Assembly: GCA_964342675.1 (NCBI GenBank) | Contig: CAYFFR010000009.1 | Span: 1-43,248 of the forward strand | Length of the DNA: 43,248 nucleotides | Direction of reading: 5' to 3' | From: MED-G82 sp964342675 | Lineage (GTDB): Bacteria; Pseudomonadota; Gammaproteobacteria; Magnimaribacterales; D2472 | Part shown: piece by piece, positions 34,270 to 43,125 of the stretch | How the letters are laid out: each line of letters opens with the position of its first letter | Position numbering within the stretch: the first letter of the stretch is position 1 | The notes under the pieces: model-generated | What the model saw: the letters and a program-made list of their open reading frames with translations, nothing else | Told to the model about the DNA's origin: nothing | Databases searched by the model: none | Position numbers and translations under genes: made by a program

Positions 34270-36042
34270 TTAGACCCAAACAAACATAATCATTGGTACC
34301 GCTATAAGAGCAATAACAATTTCAAGTGGTAGCCCCAAGCGCCAGTAATCACCAAATTTGTAACCCCCTGGACCCATGACCAGCGTGTTACATTGGTGGC
34401 CGATAGGTGATAAGAAAGCACAGCTTGCACCAATAGCAACGGCCATTAAAAGAGCATCAATTGGTTCCCCGGGCATAGTAATCGCTAGGTTATATGCGAT
34501 GGGGGCCATAATAATTGCTGTTGCTGCATTATTAATCAGGTCTGAAACAAACATTGTTATTACTAATATGATGAGGATTAACCAATGCAGTGGAAGAGAT
34601 TGAGCATAAACAGCAATGAAGCTAGCAATTTGTTCAGAGAGACCTGTATCTTGGAGGGCTTGTCCTATAGGGATCATCGCAGCAAGCATAACTATAACAG
34701 GCCACTCTATGCTTCGATAAAGGTTCCCATTTAAGACACGAATAGAAATAAAAGCCAAGACGCATAGCAAAAATGCAATCACAATGTTAATCACATTGAA
34801 TGCAGCAAGACTCAAAGCAGTGGTAAAGAATATCAGGCTTTTGATTAATCTGCTTCTACTGGGTATGGTTTGTAAATCTCGCTCCATTAAAGGCATTAAA
34901 CCTAAGTGTTTTATTCTTTCTCTTACCCCATGCTCATCGAGAGTTCTTACACCTAACAGTAAAACGTCCCCAACTTTAAAAGTTTCTCGTGCTAGCCTAG
35001 TTCTAAATTTTGCTCCTTGTCTCCATAATCCGAGGAGCGCTAACTCTTCAGATGCAAGTCGTTTTAAAAAATCATGCTTACGTCCTACCAGTCTAGAGTT
35101 AGCAGTTACCATGACCTCAATTTCCTCTAGATCTGATTCTTTAATGGTATTTAAATCCTCAGCAATTTCTGCTCCCAGCTTTCTTTGTAGATTTGATATT
35201 TCATCCGGAGAGGTTTTAATAACCAACAGTTGATTTTCAGTAATTTTGGTTGCCATGGAAACTTTTGACACACCTCCTGAATCACTTACTACACCCATAA
35301 CTTCAGTTTCAGGACCAGCAATCTTCTTAATCTCAGATAGTCTTTTTCCAATAGCCTTGCTCCCTTCTTTAACTCTTAATTCAAATAAGTAATTTTTAAG
35401 ATCTATCAGTTTGATTTCACCTCCTTTCTCTAATCTAATCTTTACAAACTTATAACCAATGATCCCAATAAAGATAATTCCCATTAAACTTACAGCTACA
35501 CCAACATATGAATAATCAAAGAAGTTAAAGCTTTGTTTGGTGAAGTCCTGCCTAAATTGAGAAATAATAATATTAGGTGGCGTTCCAATCATTGTATTCA
35601 TCCCACCAAGAATGCTTGCAAATGCAAGAGGCATCAAAAACTTAGAAGGATTCCACTCCATTTTCTGGCAGATAGCAATGGTAACCGGTAGCAACAATGC
35701 CATTGCGCCAATGTTGTTCATGAACGATGATAGGAAAGCCGCAATGCAAAGCAAAACAATAAGATATTGATTTTCTGATAATGTTAGTTTTGCTAACTGA
35801 TTACCAATTAAGCTGATGAAGCCTGATTCTTGTAAGCCCCGACTTATCAGTAAGACTAAAGCTACAATGATAACGGCAGGGTGGCCAAATCCAGAAAAAG
35901 CGTTACTTATAGGGATCACCTCAAACAAAACTAGAGAAGCTAAACACACTAGTGTGACAGCATCGTACCTCCAGCGACCCCAAACAAGCAGTCCAAGCAA
36001 GACACTAATTACTGCAACTAAAATACCTTGCTCAGACAACAT
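34270..36042 (-). CDS. SLC13/DASS-type permease with two RCK_C (TrkA-C) domains
   Basis: This inner-membrane anion or sodium-coupled carboxylate/sulfate transporter has 590 residues. N-terminal helices contain AFLSSFMNNIGAMALLLPV and GGMNTMIGTPPNIIIS, the conserved SNT-like Na+/substrate motif. A cytosolic insert (about residues 205-385) carries two TrkA-C domains, which bind nucleotides or small ligands and gate transport. The C-terminal half repeats the scaffold with DLINNAATAIIMAPI and ASCAFLSPIGHQCNTLVMGP. The order is that of bacterial sulfate-type SLC13 members. A DUF1508 gene lies 19 bp upstream on the same strand. Confidence 0.93.
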   Translation of the reverse strand: MLSEQGILVAVISVLLGLLVWGRWRYDAVTLVCLASLVLFEVIPISNAFSGFGHPAVIIVALVLLISRGLQESGFISLIGNQLAKLTLSENQYLIVLLCIAAFLSSFMNNIGAMALLLPVTIAICQKMEWNPSKFLMPLAFASILGGMNTMIGTPPNIIISQFRQDFTKQSFNFFDYSYVGVAVSLMGIIFIGIIGYKFVKIRLEKGGEIKLIDLKNYLFELRVKEGSKAIGKRLSEIKKIAGPETEVMGVVSDSGGVSKVSMATKITENQLLVIKTSPDEISNLQRKLGAEIAEDLNTIKESDLEEIEVMVTANSRLVGRKHDFLKRLASEELALLGLWRQGAKFRTRLARETFKVGDVLLLGVRTLDEHGVRERIKHLGLMPLMERDLQTIPSRSRLIKSLIFFTTALSLAAFNVINIVIAFLLCVLAFISIRVLNGNLYRSIEWPVIVMLAAMIPIGQALQDTGLSEQIASFIAVYAQSLPLHWLILIILVITMFVSDLINNAATAIIMAPIAYNLAITMPGEPIDALLMAVAIGASCAFLSPIGHQCNTLVMGPGGYKFGDYWRLGLPLEIVIALIAVPMIMFVWV

Positions 36043-36061
36043 AAAATTAAATTAAATTTAT

Positions 36062-36376
36062 TTATGCAATGTTTAATTTAGGGGCATTAGTCATGACACT
36101 CTTAATGCCTTTGTTCATTGATGCCTTATCTGCATAACTTTGAGATGTTGCGACAACCTTATTGTTACCAGACACAATATTAAAAGTCCATTTACCAGCT
36201 TTGTTCTGCTTGGTTTGAAAAGCATTTTTTGATTTTGCATTAGTGGCAACAGATTTAATTCCTTTACGACAAGATGATCGTGATGCATAGGCTTGAGAAG
36301 CACATATAATTTCTCCATTCCGAGCCCTCAATCTAAAACGATGTTTGCCAGCTTTATCTTTATATATTTCGAACAT
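36062..36376 (-). CDS. tandem DUF1508 (YegP-like) protein
   Basis: This 104-residue protein consists of two copies of the 50-residue DUF1508 unit. Copy 1 has FEIYKDKAGKHRFRLRARNG and SSCRKGIKSVATNA; copy 2 has KAGKWTFNIVSGNNK and ASMNKGIKSVMTNA. Proteins of this family are small, basic beta-rich dimers found in many bacteria, without a settled function. A strong AGGAGG lies 4 nt before the ATG. Downstream it appears co-transcribed with the SLC13 permease, and it diverges from the K+ channel gene. Confidence 0.92.
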   Translation of the reverse strand: MFEIYKDKAGKHRFRLRARNGEIICASQAYASRSSCRKGIKSVATNAKSKNAFQTKQNKAGKWTFNIVSGNNKVVATSQSYADKASMNKGIKSVMTNAPKLNIA

Positions 36377-36472
36377 TTTTCCTCCTATAAACGAGACTTA
36401 ATCCTATCAGAATTTTCTCCTGAAACATATATATAATTTTATTACTGAATGTATAGTTTTTAACTCGTCATA

Positions 36473-36478
36473 TATAAT
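36473..36478 (+). promoter_or_regulatory. -10 element close to the K+ channel start
   Basis: TATAAT ends 6 bp before the ATG at 36485, so a transcript starting at the usual distance would begin at about the ATG. There is no Shine-Dalgarno sequence, which is consistent with leaderless translation. Confidence 0.4.
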
Positions 36479-36484
36479 TCATAC

Positions 36485-37522
36485 ATGTTTCAATTTAAAT
36501 CCTTTTTTGAAAGCATATTTTTAAAGTTTGTAGGCATTCTTATTGCTTTAACTATTGTTGATCAGATAGTAACCTCAATGGATATAACTCGTTCTGTTGA
36601 ATATTTCTTTGATCTTTTTTATGTACTGACGATAGTTATATTTTCTATAGAATTTATTTTCCGTTTGATTATTTATAGGAAAATAGATTTTTTATTATGT
36701 TTAGATTTAGCCGTACTTATCAATGAAATAATTTTTGGAATATATGATTTAAGAATTTTACGATTGTTCAGGTTATTTCAAATATTTAAAACTTCAAAGT
36801 TCTTAGTTCCTACCAATACTCTATTAAAGACCATAGTCATGCAAAGAAACGCTTTGTTGGGTTCACAGCTAATGGTCATTTCAATCCTGCTAGTCGTATC
36901 TACCATCATGCATTTTTTAGAACGCACGAGTTTACCAGAACAGTTTGGTAGTATTCCTTCAGCAATGTGGTGGGGCATAGCAACACTAACAACAGTTGGT
37001 TATGGTGATGTCACACCTTCAACAGAGCTAGGTAAAGTCTTAGCTGGATTTACTATGTTTGTTGGTATTGGTATGTTTGCTTTGCCAGCGGCAATTTTAG
37101 CTTCAGCATATTATGAAGAAATACAAAAACGAAATTTTTTTATTTCATATGAAGCAATTGCATCTATACCTTTATTCAAAGACCTACCCATGGGTGCCAT
37201 TGGCAAAATTAATGACAAGCTAGATGTAAGATTATTTAATAAAAATGACATAGTATTTGAGGAGGGAGATGATGCTGACTCGATGTTTATTATTGATCAA
37301 GGAGAAGTCCAAGTCTTATTAGATGATCCAGTTGTCTTAGGGCCTGGCAGTTTTTTTGGAGAAATGGCACTGATTGCTTCATCTCCTAGAAATGCAACCA
37401 TTGCAGTCACACAAGATAGTAAGTTACTTGAATTGAAGCAATCTGATTTAGAGGAGCTCTTTGAAGAACACGAGGCCTTATTTAAAGAAATAGAGGCAAG
37501 CGTTAAAGATCGTTCTAGTTAG
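36485..37522 (+). CDS. six-helix K+ channel with cyclic-nucleotide-binding domain (MloK1-like)
   Basis: This 345-residue inner-membrane channel has helices S1-S6 in residues 12-210. The selectivity filter is TVGYGD (170-175), and S4 carries Arg90, Arg93 and Arg96 at three-residue steps (YDLRILRLFRLF), so a working voltage sensor is possible. A cytosolic cNMP domain (about 225-335) has the phosphate-binding cassette FGEMALIASSPRNAT (291-305) with Glu293 and Arg302 intact, as in MloK1 and CAP-family sites. cAMP or cGMP should bind it. The gene ends 2 bp before a convergent MscS gene whose operon includes a CHASE2 adenylate cyclase. Confidence 0.95.
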   Translation: MFQFKSFFESIFLKFVGILIALTIVDQIVTSMDITRSVEYFFDLFYVLTIVIFSIEFIFRLIIYRKIDFLLCLDLAVLINEIIFGIYDLRILRLFRLFQIFKTSKFLVPTNTLLKTIVMQRNALLGSQLMVISILLVVSTIMHFLERTSLPEQFGSIPSAMWWGIATLTTVGYGDVTPSTELGKVLAGFTMFVGIGMFALPAAILASAYYEEIQKRNFFISYEAIASIPLFKDLPMGAIGKINDKLDVRLFNKNDIVFEEGDDADSMFIIDQGEVQVLLDDPVVLGPGSFFGEMALIASSPRNATIAVTQDSKLLELKQSDLEELFEEHEALFKEIEASVKDRSS

Positions 37523-37524
37523 AT

Positions 37525-38724
37525 TTAAGTTCCTGAATCTGGATCGAGTTCAGTATTTTCATCTACCGTTTCAGCTTGCTGGAATTCGTAATCCTTTTTA
37601 TCACCCGTTTCATTATCTTCCACGTAAACAGAAGTAGATGGGTAGGCAAATTCAGACCCATTTGCTCTAACAATCCTAATAATTTCAAAAATCAATGATT
37701 GCTTAACATTGGAAAAATCGGTCAAGTTAATTGGTTCAGTAAAACACAACACCCTAACATCAATAGAACTTGAACCTAATTCACTTGTTTTAACAAATGA
37801 TTCTTGGAGTGGGTTCTCAGTAAATTGTTCCGAGTTTTTAATATATTCTGTTATTTCATCACAAATTTTTGCAAGTTCTTTTTGAGTGGTGGAATATATT
37901 AGATTAATGTTCCAGTTAATTCTTCTGAACTTCATCTCTCCATGATTGATAACTTTTACGTCTGATAAGTCTTTATTTGGTACTAACATAGGTGCTGTAT
38001 TAAACATACGAATTAAGGTAGACCTGAACCCAATACTTTCAACCACACCATGAAGCTGACCCTCAACCTCAATTCTGTCACCTGGTTGGAATCGATTCTC
38101 TCCAATAATCAGGATACCTGAAATTAGGTTTTTGAATAAGTCCTGTGCTCCCAATGCTACTGCTACAGAGAATAAACCTAAACCTGCAACCAAAGGCCCA
38201 ATTTGAATTCCAAAGATATCTAAGATAACCCCAACACCTATTACCCAAATCAAGAGTCTCGCTGCTCGTTCTAGCCAAGTTGTCATGGATGCTGTGAGCA
38301 GGGTGGAAGTTGAAAAAGCCTCGAAAATTGGTGCAACACTATTGGAAAGAGTGCTAAATATAGTGAATGCAATTGCAGCCTTAACTAAGTTTTGGGCAAT
38401 TACATCAGCAACACCTGTTAAAGGTAGATAAACAGTTATTAGGTATAGAGCTACTGTAATTGGAACGTAACCCAAGGGTTTTCTTAAGGCTCCTAATAAG
38501 ACATCATCAATTTCAGATTTAGTTTTGCTAGATAGCATTTCTAACCATTTCAATACCCTTGAGATGAAAACTCCTCTAAGGATTAAACCGGCAAATAAAA
38601 TGACAATAGATACGGTGATTTCAGTTATCCCTATCCCTAGGAGGCCGTTTTCCCACACATCGTTTAAATATTCCATGAATCCAACTGACTCTGGCGTACT
38701 GTTTTGAACTGCTTGCTCTTCCAT
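37525..38724 (-). CDS. MscS-type mechanosensitive channel
   Basis: This 399-residue small-conductance channel has several N-terminal helices (about residues 20-160) and a pore helix with VAGLGLFSVAVALGAQDLFK (Gly/Ala-rich TM3). The beta domain then reads ISGILIIGENRFQPGDRIEV with GVVESIGFRSTLIR, and a C-terminal alpha/beta part follows. It releases solutes under hypo-osmotic shock. The C-terminal tail is acidic. It is the last gene of an apparent operon beginning with the CHASE2 adenylate cyclase (spacing 12 bp to the outer-membrane protein), hinting that osmotic and cAMP responses are linked. Confidence 0.95.
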   Translation of the reverse strand: MEEQAVQNSTPESVGFMEYLNDVWENGLLGIGITEITVSIVILFAGLILRGVFISRVLKWLEMLSSKTKSEIDDVLLGALRKPLGYVPITVALYLITVYLPLTGVADVIAQNLVKAAIAFTIFSTLSNSVAPIFEAFSTSTLLTASMTTWLERAARLLIWVIGVGVILDIFGIQIGPLVAGLGLFSVAVALGAQDLFKNLISGILIIGENRFQPGDRIEVEGQLHGVVESIGFRSTLIRMFNTAPMLVPNKDLSDVKVINHGEMKFRRINWNINLIYSTTQKELAKICDEITEYIKNSEQFTENPLQESFVKTSELGSSSIDVRVLCFTEPINLTDFSNVKQSLIFEIIRIVRANGSEFAYPSTSVYVEDNETGDKKDYEFQQAETVDENTELDPDSGT

Positions 38725-38736
38725 AATTACACTCTA

Positions 38737-39492
38737 TTAGAAGTTATAGGTAAATTTTGTTGAAATACCTTCGTCCATTTTATCAGAATTTACTGGAGGC
38801 ATTGAATCGTTAAATCTTGAGTATTGCAAGGTAATCTCAAGATTTTGGTTAATCAAGAAATCAAAAGCAAAAATAATGCTTGCTTTATAATCATCTTCAT
38901 ATTCGTCCAGCGATGGTTGAAAATACAAAGTAGTATTGAACGTGATGTTCTCATCAATCTCATAGTCATCATGAAAATATATGTTCATTCGATCAGTTTT
39001 AGTTTGTGTTCCATCTAAGCCTTCTTCATCTTCTTGTATTAATGAGATTCCTAAACGCGCGTGATCATTCAGTAGCCACCGTAATCCACCACCGATTACT
39101 TCTCTGTTTTTATAGTTACGAAATGGGTTTTCACTAACTTGGGCAAACACTTCATAGTGAAGATCAGAGCTATTTTTTAGTACTAACCTTGCATGAAAAA
39201 AGTTTGATTCATCCTTCACTGTACCTTCATACTTTCTTTCTGATTGACTATAAATAATAAATGAATCAATGGTTTCAGTGTTGTTATCTAATCTATATGA
39301 AAGGCTATAATTATCTCTATCTCTATTACCTCTGGATGCATCTAAGGAAGCGCTGATTGAATTAAAAAGACCAATTTCTCCTTCTTTTCTTTGATCTTCA
39401 ATATTGATAATAGCCTCTGATTTTAGATTCATTGCCAAGCATATCAATGCTGACATAAAAACTAATACAGGTTTATTTCGTTGTTGCAACAT
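38737..39492 (-). CDS. outer-membrane beta-barrel, resembling salt-induced OMP (YdiY/DUF481)
   Basis: This 251-residue protein has a signal peptide (SALICLAMNLKSEA) followed by alternating hydrophobic and polar strands with turns. It ends in the aromatic TKFTYNF that beta barrels need. Segments such as YSQSERKYEGTVKDES and HYEVFAQVSENPFRNYKNRE with GGGLRWLL resemble the DUF481 salt-induced outer-membrane protein family; this is a by-eye likeness, so the family is tentative. It overlaps the cyclase gene upstream by 20 bp and precedes MscS by 12 bp. Confidence 0.8.
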   Translation of the reverse strand: MLQQRNKPVLVFMSALICLAMNLKSEAIINIEDQRKEGEIGLFNSISASLDASRGNRDRDNYSLSYRLDNNTETIDSFIIYSQSERKYEGTVKDESNFFHARLVLKNSSDLHYEVFAQVSENPFRNYKNREVIGGGLRWLLNDHARLGISLIQEDEEGLDGTQTKTDRMNIYFHDDYEIDENITFNTTLYFQPSLDEYEDDYKASIIFAFDFLINQNLEITLQYSRFNDSMPPVNSDKMDEGISTKFTYNF

Positions 39493-41662
39493 TCACTCCA
39501 TTCCAATCTTGTCCAGGTGGATTTTCTCTCAAATCATTAATCCTTTGTTCAAATCGGTCATAGTATACTTTAAGCTCAGGTATTTCATTGCTATTTTTAT
39601 TTTTCATGTCTAATGCTTCATCCCAGCTCTGTCTGCGATAGGCATCTAAGAAATTACCATGTTGCTGGATGAGATCCATAGCTTTAGAGCTATCGGCAAG
39701 TTCAAAAGGAGTATACACTTTCACAGGCTCAGCTTTACCCTTCACTGCAATTAAATCTAACTCTAAGAAATGCTGATCTGATAATAGCTCTTTGGTAGCC
39801 TCACCAACCATAACATTCACACCATAACTTGAAGATTGTCCCTCTAATCGTGCTGCAAGGTTTACTGAGTCACCTAACACAGTGTAATCAAAGCGTTTAT
39901 CAGAACCCATATTACCGACGATGCAATAGCCAGAATTAATCCCTATACCTATTTCCATAGTCTGCTCAGAACGTTGAACTGATTCTTGATTAAACTGTTG
40001 CAATGCATCGCGCATATCCTGCGCTGCTTTCATAGCGAGCATCGCATGGTCATGTTGGTCAGTTGGTGCGTTCCAAAAAGCCATAATGCAATCACCCATA
40101 TATTTATCAATAGTACCGCCGTTATTTAAAATAGCATCTGATAGGGTGGTTAGTAATTCATTAATCAATCGGGTTAACTCTTCTGGGTCTTCTTTGTATT
40201 GTTCAGAAATTTGAGTAAAGCCTCTGATATCTGAAAATAGAAACGTCATTTTTTTTCTTTCACCTCCCAGCACTAGAGATTCACTGGATTCAGCTAGTCG
40301 ATTAACCATTTCCGGTGATAAGTATTGAGAGAATGCGCCTCGAACCCTGCTTCGTTCAAGTTCAGTGAATAGAAAATTAAAAAAAGTTACAAGTACATAA
40401 ACCAGTAAACAAATGATTAAAGGCGAAATAGGATCTACTAAAAATAGTTTTGATTTGAAGAAGTAATAACTAGAACCAATGATGCCTGAAGATCCTACTA
40501 AGAAAATACCTAAGCCACCGATTGGACCCAATCTTTGTATAGAAAGTGTAATAAGGATTGATAGGATCAGACCCACAAGAAATTCTGCTCCAAATAACCA
40601 ATCAGGACGCTCTAGGAAGGTACCATCAATGATTTGTTGAATGAACTGACCAATAATTGTGACTCCAGGTATATTTTTTTCTATGGGCGTTGATCTTAAG
40701 TCTCCTAGACCTGATGCTGAAGTTCCAACAAGAACAACCTTGCCTTCAAACGTTTCAGGTTCAATTTTCCCCGATAGAACATCCCAAGCAGAGATGATTG
40801 TTAGGTTTGAAGTAGGGGTGTAGTAAATCCAAGCATTACCATTTGCTGTTGTAGGCATTGTTAAGGGCCCAAGCTTAATATTATTGATCCCTGTATTTTC
40901 TCCAAAAGCTTCTTCGCTTGAAGCGTTCGAGGATTTAATTTGATATGTTGATGCACCAATGGCTACCCTTACCATCTCTAGGCCGATGCTGGGTACAACT
41001 TGACCATTAACCTGTTCGAATGTAGGCAGCTGTCTTACTACCACATCATTATTTCCTATACTCATGGAACCTAATCCAGCTGCAGCTTGCTCAAGAATAG
41101 CGATGTTGGATGTAAGATTTTGATAATCGGTTAGAAATATTTTCGGATCATCTCCTTGAGTTACCAGCCCAAACTTATTAGATATATTTTTAGGATCACC
41201 TAAATTATTATTAAGCGCCTGACCTAGCACGACCGTACCATGATCTTTGATAAGCTCTGCAAACTTTTTGTCATTATCGGGTAGCAGCATGATTTGTTCT
41301 TTTAAAGCTGCATTGTTTGGGTATTGAGCAACTAAATTTTTTGGGTTTGTTCTATCTGGTTCTGCAAAGACAATATCAAAACCTAACGCAGCTGCTGGGT
41401 AAGTTGGAACAAGCAATGCTCCCAACGTAGTCCGAGACCAAGGCCACTGACCTACTTTTTCTAGAGACCTGTCATCGATATCAATAATGATTAAGGGGTC
41501 GTCTTGAGTCTTTGCTCTTGGGATTATTCTTTGGAAAGTATCAAAGGAAAAGTTCTGTAAATTTGTAAAAATTTTCAGTGGATCGAATACAGGCAATATG
41601 CTAATTAATATGGCCCCAATCAGCAATCCTACACGAACGTATTTTTTGATAGTACCCTGCAT
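39473..41662 (-). CDS. CHASE2-domain class III adenylate cyclase
   Basis: This is a membrane sensor cyclase of 729 residues. A first helix (10-30) is followed by a large periplasmic CHASE2 domain (about 35-345, with DDPLIIIDIDDRSLEKVGQW and LGFDIVFAEPD). Three helices (about 358-432) and a short linker lead to the catalytic domain. Metal-binding Asp478 (FSDIRGF) and Asp524 (YMGDCIMAFW) are present. Substrate-determining Lys520 and Asp598 (YTVLGD) point to ATP, and Asn601 and Arg605 (SVNLAARLE) complete the site. It should make cAMP in response to a periplasmic signal. It heads an operon with an outer-membrane protein and MscS. Confidence 0.95.
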   Translation of the reverse strand: MQGTIKKYVRVGLLIGAILISILPVFDPLKIFTNLQNFSFDTFQRIIPRAKTQDDPLIIIDIDDRSLEKVGQWPWSRTTLGALLVPTYPAAALGFDIVFAEPDRTNPKNLVAQYPNNAALKEQIMLLPDNDKKFAELIKDHGTVVLGQALNNNLGDPKNISNKFGLVTQGDDPKIFLTDYQNLTSNIAILEQAAAGLGSMSIGNNDVVVRQLPTFEQVNGQVVPSIGLEMVRVAIGASTYQIKSSNASSEEAFGENTGINNIKLGPLTMPTTANGNAWIYYTPTSNLTIISAWDVLSGKIEPETFEGKVVLVGTSASGLGDLRSTPIEKNIPGVTIIGQFIQQIIDGTFLERPDWLFGAEFLVGLILSILITLSIQRLGPIGGLGIFLVGSSGIIGSSYYFFKSKLFLVDPISPLIICLLVYVLVTFFNFLFTELERSRVRGAFSQYLSPEMVNRLAESSESLVLGGERKKMTFLFSDIRGFTQISEQYKEDPEELTRLINELLTTLSDAILNNGGTIDKYMGDCIMAFWNAPTDQHDHAMLAMKAAQDMRDALQQFNQESVQRSEQTMEIGIGINSGYCIVGNMGSDKRFDYTVLGDSVNLAARLEGQSSSYGVNVMVGEATKELLSDQHFLELDLIAVKGKAEPVKVYTPFELADSSKAMDLIQQHGNFLDAYRRQSWDEALDMKNKNSNEIPELKVYYDRFEQRINDLRENPPGQDWNGVNVATTK

Positions 41663-41671
41663 TATTATTTC

Positions 41672-41688
41672 ATTTTATTTAATAAAAT
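41672..41688. promoter_or_regulatory. perfect palindrome in the divergent cyclase/TPR spacer
   Basis: ATTTTATT-T-AATAAAAT has two perfect 8-bp arms around one base, in a 59-bp spacer between two divergent genes. It may be an operator for both, or an AT-rich coincidence. Confidence 0.35.
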
Positions 41689-41721
41689 TTCTTGTATTAT
41701 ATCCATTACTTGGTAAGGGAA

Positions 41722-43053
41722 ATGAATTATAACAGGCTCTTGTACATACCTTTTCTGGTTCTTTTGTATTCCAGCAATACTTTTGCACAGAATGTAGCGC
41801 CAACAATTTCAGATCCTGCTGATTTAGAGCAGATCCAGCAAGAGAAAGAAGAAGTATTTAAACAACTATTCCAAGATCCCACCAATTTAAATTTACTATT
41901 TAAATATGCCAATTTATCTATTTTAGTGGGAGATCTTGAGGCTGCTATTGGGGTGTTTGAACAGATGTTAATTTATGAATCAGATTTACCACGCATCAGA
42001 TTAGAGTTGGGCGTTTTATATTTTAGATTGGGTGCCTTCGCATTAGCCAAAAGCTATCTAAACAGCGTTAAAGAATATGATCCGCCTGCAGAAGTATTGG
42101 CAAAGGTAGAACTTTTTTTAAGTGAAATCGAAGAGGCTCAAGAACCTTTTCAAGTTAACCATGTTGTGTCTTTAGGAGTCAAGCACACCTCCAATGGAAA
42201 CAATGGAATCAATGCAGATTTTATTGATATTGGTGATTTTTTACTCTCAGTTGATCCTGATTCAAAACGTGACTCAGATCAATCTAGGGTTATGAATTAT
42301 TCTTTGACTATCAATCATGATTTAAATCATCCTAGAGGCGATTCCGTGCAGTATTTCTTTGCCGTTGGTAGTGATCGGTTTAGAGAATATTCTAAATTTG
42401 ATATTCAGTCCAACGTGATATCTGCTAGAAGAATTTTTAATTTAGACGAAAATTATTTCACTTTTATAGATTTAGATGATGCGTCATTCATACCCAATCT
42501 TAATTTGTTGAGGGTCACGATGAATAGGGAGGAAATACTGCGGAGTTATAGATTGGGTTTGGATTATAGCGGTATTTTGACTAATGGTAGCTCGGTATTA
42601 TTTTCATACTATCGCGACCAAAAAGATTTTCGATCAAGCATTCAAAAAAATGGCAGACTCAATGGGGTTTCCTTCGGACAATCATTTAATGTACCCGCAA
42701 TTAATTCTATGGTTAATTACAAAGTTTCATTAGAAAACTATAGAGCTCAAGCCTTGTATGAGTTTTATGAAAATTACCTGTTTGAGGTAGGCTTATCCAA
42801 AACTCTTAATAATAATTGGTTGTTTAATTCAAAATATACTTATTTTAGGAAGTCTCATGATGATCCTTACCCATTATTTGGTATGCGTAACGATCGTTTT
42901 TCTAGCATTAAGTTTAATTTTTCAAAACAACTTAACGCATGTTGGTCCACCTCTATGAATTTAAACTTTAGTGATTCAAGAAGCACCATTAACATCTATA
43001 AGCGGTCAGCTAATCAATTGTCAGCTCAATTATCATATTTATGCTTTGGTTAA
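41722..43053 (+). CDS. TPR plus outer-membrane barrel protein, Slam-like (DUF560)
   Basis: I start at the ATG at 41722 because AAGGGA is just upstream and a signal peptide follows (LLYIPFLVLLYSSNTFAQ). The mature N-terminus has TPR-like helices (about residues 40-135: NLLFKYANLSILVGDLEAAIG, then VLYFRLGAFALAKSYLNSVK). From about 150 a beta barrel follows, with VSLGVKHTSNGN and short aromatic-ended strands, finishing in QLSAQLSYLCFG. TPR followed by a DUF560 barrel is the layout of surface lipoprotein assembly modulators. No obvious cargo lipoprotein is visible. It diverges from the cyclase gene by 59 bp and precedes a probable FecR-domain gene. Confidence 0.8.
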   Translation: MNYNRLLYIPFLVLLYSSNTFAQNVAPTISDPADLEQIQQEKEEVFKQLFQDPTNLNLLFKYANLSILVGDLEAAIGVFEQMLIYESDLPRIRLELGVLYFRLGAFALAKSYLNSVKEYDPPAEVLAKVELFLSEIEEAQEPFQVNHVVSLGVKHTSNGNNGINADFIDIGDFLLSVDPDSKRDSDQSRVMNYSLTINHDLNHPRGDSVQYFFAVGSDRFREYSKFDIQSNVISARRIFNLDENYFTFIDLDDASFIPNLNLLRVTMNREEILRSYRLGLDYSGILTNGSSVLFSYYRDQKDFRSSIQKNGRLNGVSFGQSFNVPAINSMVNYKVSLENYRAQALYEFYENYLFEVGLSKTLNNNWLFNSKYTYFRKSHDDPYPLFGMRNDRFSSIKFNFSKQLNACWSTSMNLNFSDSRSTINIYKRSANQLSAQLSYLCFG

Positions 43054-43125
43054 TATGCTTAACATCATTTGATTTGTTAGAATAGCCTCCAATTCATACA
43101 CATTTTTTGTTAAGAGAGATAAGAA

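Noticed and set aside
34261..34285. Terminator between the convergent serine hydrolase and permease
   Set aside because: Only a 4-bp GGTC/GACC stem with no T-tract is present.
34784..35233. 149-codon open frame on the plus strand
   Set aside because: It is antisense to the SLC13/RCK permease and its composition (Ser/Arg/Leu-rich) is that of a shadow frame.
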